Shown here one piece after another: positions 25,749-32,244 of a stretch of DNA of 32,244 bases (the stretch's first letter is position 1; every line of letters begins with the position of its first letter). Below the pieces are notes generated by a model. That model worked only from the letters and a program-made list of their open reading frames with translations, made no database searches and was not told where the DNA came from. This DNA comes from Cytophagia bacterium CHB2 (GTDB lineage Bacteria > Zhuqueibacterota > Zhuqueibacteria > Zhuqueibacterales > Zhuqueibacteraceae): the NCBI GenBank assembly GCA_030263535.1, contig SZPB01000019.1:1-32244 (forward strand). The letters are read 5' to 3'. The translations under genes were made by a program, and so were the position numbers.

Positions 25749-26050
25749 GGCGGGATTCTTCAAGCAGGTTGCCGCCGCACAGCGGAACAGCGTTGAAACA
25801 ATTTTTGTTTATCTCAAACCGCGAATGAACGCAAATCGGCGCAAATTTCTAGGACGAAGACACGTTCATGTTTGGCCAAAACAATATTTTTCCTTGTCAT
25901 TCAGGAGGAATCCTGTGAAGTCCTGCGATGGTGTATGTACTTCACAAGATTCCGCATCGCGAGACGATTAGAATAAAGTACACATGTTGATCTCGCGCTA
26001 TCCGTATTCGCGTTTATTGAAGCTCCAGAAAACGATTATAAGCCAAAACA
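25749..26050. other. 302-bp intergenic interval with two dispersed repeats
   Basis: No gene is supported. At 25811-25847 lies ATCTCAAACCGCGAATGAAC plus GC, identical over 22 bases to a copy upstream of the aminotransferase gene. At 25907-25953 lies a near-perfect 15-bp hairpin GGAATCCTGTGAAGT/ACTTCACAAGATTCC with a 17-base loop, preceded by TTGTCATTCAGGA. It resembles common dispersed 'GTCATTC...GGAATC' hairpin repeats. Confidence 0.65.
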
Positions 26051-26091
26051 AAAGCCCTTTGATGGACATCGCCATCAAAGGGCTTTTTTGT
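26051..26091. terminator. Strong bidirectional rho-independent terminator
   Basis: A perfect 15-bp stem AAAGCCCTTTGATGG (26051-26065) pairs with CCATCAAAGGGCTTT (26072-26086) around loop ACATCG. A run of T follows on the plus strand, and TTTTGTTTTGG follows on the minus strand. It sits between the plus-strand SRPBCC cassette and the convergent DUF309 gene, whose stop codon lies inside the stem. Confidence 0.92.
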
Positions 26092-26578
26092 GTTCATGCT
26101 CTGCGGCCCAACCTAGCGGCTGCAACTCTTGCACAACCCAACGCTCACTCTCGTCGCTTTCAATATGCCCGAGCAAGGCGTGCAGATAATCACGAAATGC
26201 GCCGAGCGCCAGCCCGGCAAAATCCAGCGGGGCAACGTCCAACTTCACCAGCGCATTCTTGAGATGCTTGATTGCGCCATGCCGGATGCCGCGTTTGAGT
26301 TGATGATGCGCCGCCGCGACCTGAATCAAACCTTGCACGAAAAAGCGCCACGGTTCGTCATGGCGCTGCCAAATTTGCTCCCAGGCTTCGTGCGATTCCC
26401 AGAACTTGCCAGCATTGAACAGCGCCACACCGTGCGCGAGATCGGCGCGATCCTGCTCACTCAGCTTCGGCGTGAGCTGCGCGGCGTGCGGGGGCGCCGG
26501 CCGTAGCCGGTACCGGCTCGACGATTTCTCCGAGAACGGTGCGGATGGTCCACTCTTCGGCTTTGTTGTAGGCCTCAT
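26075..26578 (-). CDS. DUF309 family protein
   Basis: 167 aa from ATG 26578, with GGAG four bases upstream. The core (about 47-150) has GVALFNAGKFWESHEAWEQIW, FFVQGLIQVAAAHHQLKRG and the AIKHLKNALVKL helix, the HExxW-type signature of DUF309. The family is all-helical with possible metal-binding His/Glu residues and no firm function. The first 40 residues are Pro/Ser-rich and encoded entirely inside the ferredoxin gene. No ATG, GTG or TTG is available between the two ends of that overlap, so the alternatives are an unusual CTG start or a real 122-bp overlap. The last codons (KKAL, stop) form the ascending arm of the terminator stem. Confidence 0.85.
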   Translation of the reverse strand: MRPTTKPKSGPSAPFSEKSSSRYRLRPAPPHAAQLTPKLSEQDRADLAHGVALFNAGKFWESHEAWEQIWQRHDEPWRFFVQGLIQVAAAHHQLKRGIRHGAIKHLKNALVKLDVAPLDFAGLALGAFRDYLHALLGHIESDESERWVVQELQPLGWAAEHEHKKAL

Positions 26579-26849
26579 TGAACTCCAGCATCGAGATCGT
26601 TTCCCACGGGCAGTATTTCGCGCACAGCGTGCAGCCGATGCACAGGGTCAAATCCACTTCCACCAGCTTGTGCACCGTGGGATTCTCGGGATCCGGCCCC
26701 GGCACCACCAAAATGCAATCCGGCGGACAAAAATCAATGCACACCATGCAACCGGTGCAGCCGGCTTGATTGATCACTGCAAGCTGCTTAGGCCGACGTG
26801 TTTTGCGCAGTTGAATCGGTTTGTCGTATTTCGGATCTTTCAGCGCCAT
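26457..26849 (-). CDS. 2[4Fe-4S] ferredoxin-type protein
   Basis: 130 aa, ATG 26849 with GGAG five bases upstream. Two complete CxxCxxCxxxCP motifs are present: Cys31/34/37/41 and Cys70/73/76/80. Each should bind one cubane cluster. An extra CILVVPGPDPENP loop lies between them. The short basic N-terminus (DKPIQLRKTRRPKQLAVIN) and the EEWTI tail are typical of small electron-transfer ferredoxins. The last 25 residues are Ala/Pro-rich and overlap the DUF309 reading frame. Redox partners are not in the window; it lies downstream of the enolase locus in the same direction. Confidence 0.92.
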   Translation of the reverse strand: MALKDPKYDKPIQLRKTRRPKQLAVINQAGCTGCMVCIDFCPPDCILVVPGPDPENPTVHKLVEVDLTLCIGCTLCAKYCPWETISMLEFNEAYNKAEEWTIRTVLGEIVEPVPATAGAPARRAAHAEAE

Positions 26850-26891
26850 GCCATCTCCAGCCGTGAGGGTTCGCGGTTAGTTGATTTGCTC

Positions 26892-26912
26892 TGCCGCGGC
26901 TTGGCCGCGGCA
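26892..26912. other. GC-rich hairpin between eno fragment and ferredoxin
   Basis: A perfect 9-bp stem TGCCGCGGC-TTG-GCCGCGGCA lies in the 5' region of the ferredoxin gene. No U-tract follows in either direction. It may be a processing or stability element in the leader. Confidence 0.45.
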
Positions 26913-27026
26913 TGACTGACGGCAACGAGGAATCAAACTTCCAAAACTAGTGAGCCGCAATTTAAGATTCTGGCAGTGAAATGCAATTTGTTTTTGCTGT
27001 GCCGCTTTCTGCGCGAAGGTACTTGA

Positions 27027-27579
<553 letters not shown>

Positions 27580-27583
<4 letters not shown>

Positions 27584-28014
27584 TTCGTTTTTCCACGCGC
27601 GTGTTTGCGCATCTCCGCCAACGTGGGTAGACGTTTTCCCCGAAAGCGCAGCAACACGGCTGCACGGGCTTTGCGCAACATGACACGATCGGCGTCATGC
27701 TGCAAGGCGGCCAACGCTGCGCGTTCTGCCTCCGTCAGTTTTGCACGCTTGCTCTTTTGAAGCAAGCGTTGCAATTTCCGTTGCTGCTCGGCGGGCACTT
27801 GATCCAGCATAACCCGCCAGAGCGCGCCATCGTTCAATTTTTCCAGCGCGGCCAACTCTGCGGTTAACGCCGGCGACAGGCCCTCCAAAGGAGGAAGCAA
27901 AGCCCGTAATGCGTGCACCAAAACTTCGCTTAGACGCCGTCTCGTAGCCTCGGCTGACCGTTGTGCTGATTTATAAACGGATTCCGGCAACTCCAGTGTT
28001 ACTGTTTGTGTCAT
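27580..28014 (-). CDS. Ribbon-helix-helix-like protein, putative antitoxin of HNH nuclease
   Basis: 144 aa, ATG 28014 with AAGGTG seven bases upstream. Residues 1-40 (TVTLELPESVYKSAQRSAE, then RRRLSEVLVHALRALL) read as one beta strand and two helices, the MetJ/Arc ribbon-helix-helix pattern of many antitoxins. The rest is helical and rich in Leu, Ala, Arg and Lys. The segment around LQKSKRAKLTEAERAALAALQHDADRVMLRKARAAVLL appears in small proteins next to HNH or PIN genes, from memory. It starts 24 bp after the eno stop and ends in a GTGA overlap with the HNH gene, so eno transcription probably carries through both. Confidence 0.75.
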
Positions 28015-28038
28015 GATCTCGCACCTTGGAGATAAACA

Positions 28039-29367
<1,329 letters not shown>

Positions 29368-29433
29368 TTACTGGACTTGGCCAGCTCATTTGACGAAATT
29401 TTGCTAACAAACGCTTTTCTGAAATAAAGCAGT

Positions 29434-29463
29434 TAACTTTTCAAAGTTAGAATAAAATTCTAA
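29434..29463. promoter_or_regulatory. Two overlapping palindromes upstream of eno
   Basis: TAACTTT-TC-AAAGTTA (29434-29449) overlaps TTAGAAT-AAA-ATTCTAA (29447-29463) by three bases. Both are perfect 7-bp dyads in A/T-rich DNA, about 110 bases from the eno ATG. They could be operator half-sites or a hairpin; the regulator is unknown. Confidence 0.4.
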
Positions 29464-29470
29464 GTTTTCA

Positions 29471-29539
29471 CCAACTGATAGATTAAGACCAACGGATGAA
29501 AAAAAAAGCTTCATCCGTTGGATTTAATCTATCAGTTGG
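29471..29539. repeat. Long near-perfect inverted repeat (30-bp arms, 9-base loop)
   Basis: The left arm (29471-29500, CCAACTGATAGATTAA...GATGAA) is the reverse complement of the right arm (29510-29539) at 28 of 30 positions; the two mismatches are adjacent. The loop is AAAAAAAGC. No U-tract follows on the minus strand, so it is unlikely to be an ordinary terminator of pyk. It resembles a small palindromic element. Confidence 0.9.
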
Positions 29540-29587
29540 GCCACCCGAAGGGCTGCGGTTATCAGCTTGCCTGAAAATCTGCTGTAA

Positions 29588-29711
29588 GCTTTTAGCCACT
29601 GATTGACACTGATCTACACGGATTTCAGAGTTTTCATTTTGAGAGAACCCCTTTTAACACACGGAAAATAATCAGTGAAAATCCGTGTGAATCCGTGGCT
29701 AAAGAAAAAGT
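29588..29711. repeat. Dispersed AATCCGTG inverted repeat, copy 1
   Basis: The left end reads GCTTTTAGCCACTGATTGAC, and the right end reads GTGAAAATCCGTGTGAATCC then GTGGCTAAAGAAAAAG. The two ends are imperfect inverted repeats of each other over about 33 bases. A second full copy lies at 31299-31410 and a fragment at 13826-13867. The middle differs between copies. Confidence 0.85.
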
Positions 29712-29826
29712 GCTCGACATCGAAACGAGCGCCTGCAAAGCGTGTTGCTCAATCTAAAATTGTAACGATGAAAATCAAGGCAAATGCCAAAGCAACATGA
29801 AAGTGTTTGTAAAAACGTTGGTTCGT

Positions 29827-31248
29827 TCAATCCACCATTTCCACTTTCAGCAAATTGGTTTTGCTGGCCGCGCCGGGCGGCAGGCCGGCGGCGATGATCA
29901 CCCGGTCGCCGACCTCGACAATGCCGTGGCGGAGCGCGATCTTTTTGCATTCGGCAATCAACTCATCCGTTTGTTCATGCTCTCGCTCAATGAAAACCGA
30001 ATACACGCCCCACACCAGCGCCATTTGCCGCGTGGTTGCCACCACCGGACTGATGGCCACGATCGGCACAGCCGGGCGATAACGCGCAATCATACCCGCG
30101 GTCGCGCCGCTTTGCGTGGGCGTGATGATGGCCTTGACCTTCAGCTCAGCGGCAATCGCTACAACGGCGTGGCTGATGGCCGCCGGGATTGTGCCTTCGC
30201 CTTTGGTGCGTTCGACCGGCAGCCAATTTTTTGCCGAGAGCCGGGTTTCGGCCGCGCGCAGGATGCGATCCATCACACGCACGGTTTCCACGGGATGCTT
30301 GCCTACCGCAGTTTCTTCCGAAAGCATGACGGCATCGGTGCCGTCGAGTACGGCATTGGCAACGTCCGTGGCTTCGGCGCGTGTGGGCCGCGGCTCATCA
30401 ACCATCGACTTGAGCATCTGCGTGGCCGTGATCACCGGCTTGCCGAGCTGATTGCATTTTTCGATCAACATCTTCTGCACCAGCGGCACGCGTTCCAGCG
30501 CCGTCTCCACCGCAAGATCGCCGCGCGCCACCATCAGGCCGTCGGTGAGCGCAATGATGCCGTCAATTTTTTCCAGCGCCTCATGCTTTTCAATTTTGGC
30601 GATGATGGGCGTGACGCGGCCGATTTGGCGCATCAGCTCGCGCAACTCAGAGAGATCTTCGGCTTGCCGCACGAACGACATGGCCACAAAATCGACGCCG
30701 GCCTGCAAACCGAAACGCAAATCATCTTTATCCTTTTGGGTCAAGCCGCTCACGCGCAGCGAGCGCTTGGGAAGATTGATGCCCTTGTGCGAATCCAGCA
30801 GGCCGCCGTTGATCACGCGGCATCGAATGTCGTGGCGATCGGCCTGCAACACGCGCAATTCCAGCGCGCCGTCGGCGAGCAGGATCACATCGCCCACCTG
30901 CACTTGTTCGGGCAAGTCCGCAACCGAAATCGACACTTCCTGTTCATTGCCAACAACCGAACGATTGGTGAGCGTGAAGATCGCGCCGTCTTGCAATTCA
31001 ACGGGCGCTGCCATTGCACCGATGCGAATCTTCGGGCCGGAAAGATCCTGCAAGATCGCGATGGGTTGCTGTTTCTTTTCCGCGGCTGCGCGAATCAAGT
31101 TGATGCGGGTTTGATGGCCTTCATGATCGCCGTGTGAAAAATTCAAGCGCGCGACATTCATGCCCGCGTCAATCAGCGCCGCAATCATTTCGGGCGATTC
31201 CGTTGCCGGACCGAGGGTGCAAATAATTTTTGTGCGTCGGAGAATCAC
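29827..31248 (-). CDS. pyk: Pyruvate kinase
   Basis: 473 aa. The start is GTG 31248 (ILRRTKIICTLGPAT follows); no in-frame ATG sits nearby and no Shine-Dalgarno is visible. Conserved blocks are present: ARLNFSHGDHEGH, LQDLSGPKIRIG, KDDLRFGLQAGVDFVAMSFVR, AKIEKHEALEKIDGI, DGLMVARGDLAVE, VITATQML and the TRAEATDVANAVLDGTDAVM signature. It converts phosphoenolpyruvate and ADP to pyruvate and ATP. The C-terminal allosteric domain is present. A CATAAT at about 31267-31272 on the minus strand could be its -10 box, which would leave a very short leader. It precedes eno, the previous step, in the same direction. Confidence 0.97.
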   Translation of the reverse strand: MILRRTKIICTLGPATESPEMIAALIDAGMNVARLNFSHGDHEGHQTRINLIRAAAEKKQQPIAILQDLSGPKIRIGAMAAPVELQDGAIFTLTNRSVVGNEQEVSISVADLPEQVQVGDVILLADGALELRVLQADRHDIRCRVINGGLLDSHKGINLPKRSLRVSGLTQKDKDDLRFGLQAGVDFVAMSFVRQAEDLSELRELMRQIGRVTPIIAKIEKHEALEKIDGIIALTDGLMVARGDLAVETALERVPLVQKMLIEKCNQLGKPVITATQMLKSMVDEPRPTRAEATDVANAVLDGTDAVMLSEETAVGKHPVETVRVMDRILRAAETRLSAKNWLPVERTKGEGTIPAAISHAVVAIAAELKVKAIITPTQSGATAGMIARYRPAVPIVAISPVVATTRQMALVWGVYSVFIEREHEQTDELIAECKKIALRHGIVEVGDRVIIAAGLPPGAASKTNLLKVEMVD

Positions 31249-31298
31249 GTTGAGTCAATCAAGATTATGCGAACGGCACATTTGAGGTCAGAAGCAAA

Positions 31299-31410
31299 GC
31301 TTTTAGCCACTGATTGACACGGATCTGCACGGATTTTTTTTCTGAAAGAACTATTTTTAACCGTCAACAAATCCGTGAAAATCCGTGTTCATCTGTGGCC
31401 AAAGAAAAAG
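31299..31410. repeat. Dispersed AATCCGTG inverted repeat, copy 2
   Basis: It begins GCTTTTAGCCACTGATTGAC, identical over 20 bases to the start of the copy at 29588. It ends with GTGAAAATCCGTGTTCATC and GTGGCCAAAGAAAAAG. The two copies lie on either side of pyk in the same orientation, so recombination between them could delete or invert nothing but could excise pyk. Confidence 0.85.
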
Positions 31411-31439
31411 TATCCGGTAATGAAATTTCCGCCAACCAC

Positions 31440-31871
31440 TCATCCCCGCTGCAGCAACACCAGCCCGATCATGCACAAAACCAGTCCAACCGTTTTGGGC
31501 CAGGACCAGCTTTCTTGAAACGCGAACGTTCCAATCGGCAAAAGAATCAGCGCCAGCAGCACGCTGGCAATAAGCGCCGCGACATTGATCTGCCAGCCCG
31601 CGCGATAAGCCAGCAAAAATCCAAACTCAATGCCGACAATCCCAATGCCCACGAGGATGCTGCTCCAGTTGAGTGTGCGCAGAGCGGAGAGAAAAGTCGT
31701 GCCCGACAAGTATTTTGGCAATAAAAACAAACTTACGGCAATGGCGACGACATACGACACAATCACCGAAGCCAGCGGATTGGCGTTGTGCGGAATGGAT
31801 TTCTGCGCGATGTGATAAATGATGTTGCCGGCGACAATCACCGCCATCGCAATCCAAAAAATCGATACCAT
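31440..31871 (-). CDS. Small EamA/DMT-type membrane transporter
   Basis: 143 aa. ATG 31871 is chosen because GAGAG precedes it and MVSIFWIAMAVIVAGNIIY begins a membrane helix; the frame is open further upstream but overlaps another gene. There are about five hydrophobic helices (residues 2-22, 32-50, 67-87, 94-114, 121-140). The length and pattern match a single five-helix EamA half of the drug/metabolite transporter superfamily, which would act as a dimer. FQESWSWPKTVGLVLCMIGLVLL is typical of the last helix pair. The substrate is unknown. It starts 24 bases after the stop of the small membrane protein gene upstream. Confidence 0.8.
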   Translation of the reverse strand: MVSIFWIAMAVIVAGNIIYHIAQKSIPHNANPLASVIVSYVVAIAVSLFLLPKYLSGTTFLSALRTLNWSSILVGIGIVGIEFGFLLAYRAGWQINVAALIASVLLALILLPIGTFAFQESWSWPKTVGLVLCMIGLVLLQRG

Positions 31872-31894
31872 GTTTTCTCTCGCGAGGATCCGGT

Positions 31895-32095
31895 TCAGTT
31901 TTGTCCCCGGCCGGCGCGCCATCGCGCAAGCGCTTGCGTGAGGCCCGCGCCTCCGGCCATGCCGCTGAAGAACAAGGTCAGAACTTCCACCAGCCGAATG
32001 GGGCTGCCCACGAGGTTGAAGCCAGCATAAAGCGGTACGGCCAGCGTAATCACAGTTGCAAAAATTGCTAGTGACGGGGATTTTCGTTTGATCAT
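31895..32095 (-). CDS. Small membrane protein of unknown function
   Basis: 66 aa, ATG 32095, whose ATGA overlaps the stop of the upstream gene by four bases. Residues 8-30 are hydrophobic (SLAIFATVITLAVPLYAGF), and 38-52 form a weaker hydrophobic stretch (VLTLFFSGMAGGAG). The end is basic (ARWRAGRGQ). No family is recognised. Tight coupling with both neighbours supports it as real and as part of a small membrane-protein operon. Confidence 0.65.
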   Translation of the reverse strand: MIKRKSPSLAIFATVITLAVPLYAGFNLVGSPIRLVEVLTLFFSGMAGGAGLTQALARWRAGRGQN

Positions 32096-32244
32096 GGCGC
32101 CGTGTTCGTTTGTTCTTCGATAGAATTCGGTTTTTCGGGATCAGCCAGCCGGTCAAAATGAATCCAAATGATGCGTGCCTGGCGGCAAATCAACGGAATC
32201 AGCGGCAGATAAAAAATCATTGCCGGCGCCAGCACGAGGTATTC
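32092..32244 (-). CDS. C-terminal part of a membrane-associated protein (cut by window edge)
   Basis: The last 50 codons plus stop are visible. The segment LVLAPAMIFYLPLIPLIC is a membrane helix, followed by RQARIIWIHFDRLADPEK and an acidic tail ending EEQTNTAP. The TGA at 32092-32094 overlaps the ATG of the next gene. The family cannot be decided from this part; it could be one of the small two-helix integral membrane protein families. Confidence 0.6.
   Translation of the reverse strand, partial: EYLVLAPAMIFYLPLIPLICRQARIIWIHFDRLADPEKPNSIEEQTNTAP

Noticed and set aside
29588-31410. CRISPR-like repeats
   Set aside because: The copies are about 1.7 kb apart with a gene between them; there is no regular spacer array.

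Overview
The window looks like a chromosomal segment from an uncultured bacterium of the FCB superphylum, most like a KSB1/Calditrichota-type lineage. That placement is an inference. It rests on a type IX-style C-terminal sorting domain (NYPNPFNPS motif), giant secreted Ig-like repeat proteins, and dispersed intergenic 'AATCCGTG' and 'ACCGCGAATGAACGC' repeats. No rRNA or tRNA gene, CRISPR array or classical transposase was seen. Nearly all genes lie on the minus strand; one three-gene cassette (23.6-25.7 kb) is on the plus strand.

Layout. 1-8271: the first 2757 codons of a giant secreted protein on the minus strand that runs off the left edge. It has a signal peptide, an N-terminal domain, 14 Ig-like repeats of about 99 aa, 9 repeats of a second type of about 100 aa, one invasin-like domain and CARDB-like domains. 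Just upstream (8401-8889) a small secreted protein is a free-standing version of its N-terminal domain. 9.4-12.0 kb: a TPR protein, an FmdB-type zinc ribbon protein and a CPBP membrane protease. 12.3-13.8 kb: a secreted TIM-barrel-like protein with a type IX-style sorting tail.

14.0-23.3 kb: a long co-directional block, in transcription order hrcA, grpE, dnaJ, a ComEA-like HhH protein, a PilM-like ATPase, a PilN-like protein, rsmD, coaD, pta and a class I aminotransferase. Many junctions are a few bases or overlap. The hrcA promoter is readable and carries a palindrome, but no CIRCE operator. 23.6-25.7 kb: a divergent plus-strand cassette of an ArsR-family regulator, a secreted beta-rich protein and an SRPBCC protein. 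It faces a DUF309 gene across a strong terminator hairpin.

26.0-31.3 kb: DUF309 gene, 2[4Fe-4S] ferredoxin, enolase and pyruvate kinase. The 3' end of enolase is present twice (28050-28155 in the intact gene, 27032-27137 as a fragment). The two copies bracket a 912-bp insert carrying a ribbon-helix-helix-like protein coupled by GTGA to an HNH nuclease. This looks like a compact element that entered the 3' end of eno and left an intact reading frame, and it is the strongest candidate here for an undescribed system. 31.4-32.2 kb: three small membrane-protein genes, the last cut by the window edge.
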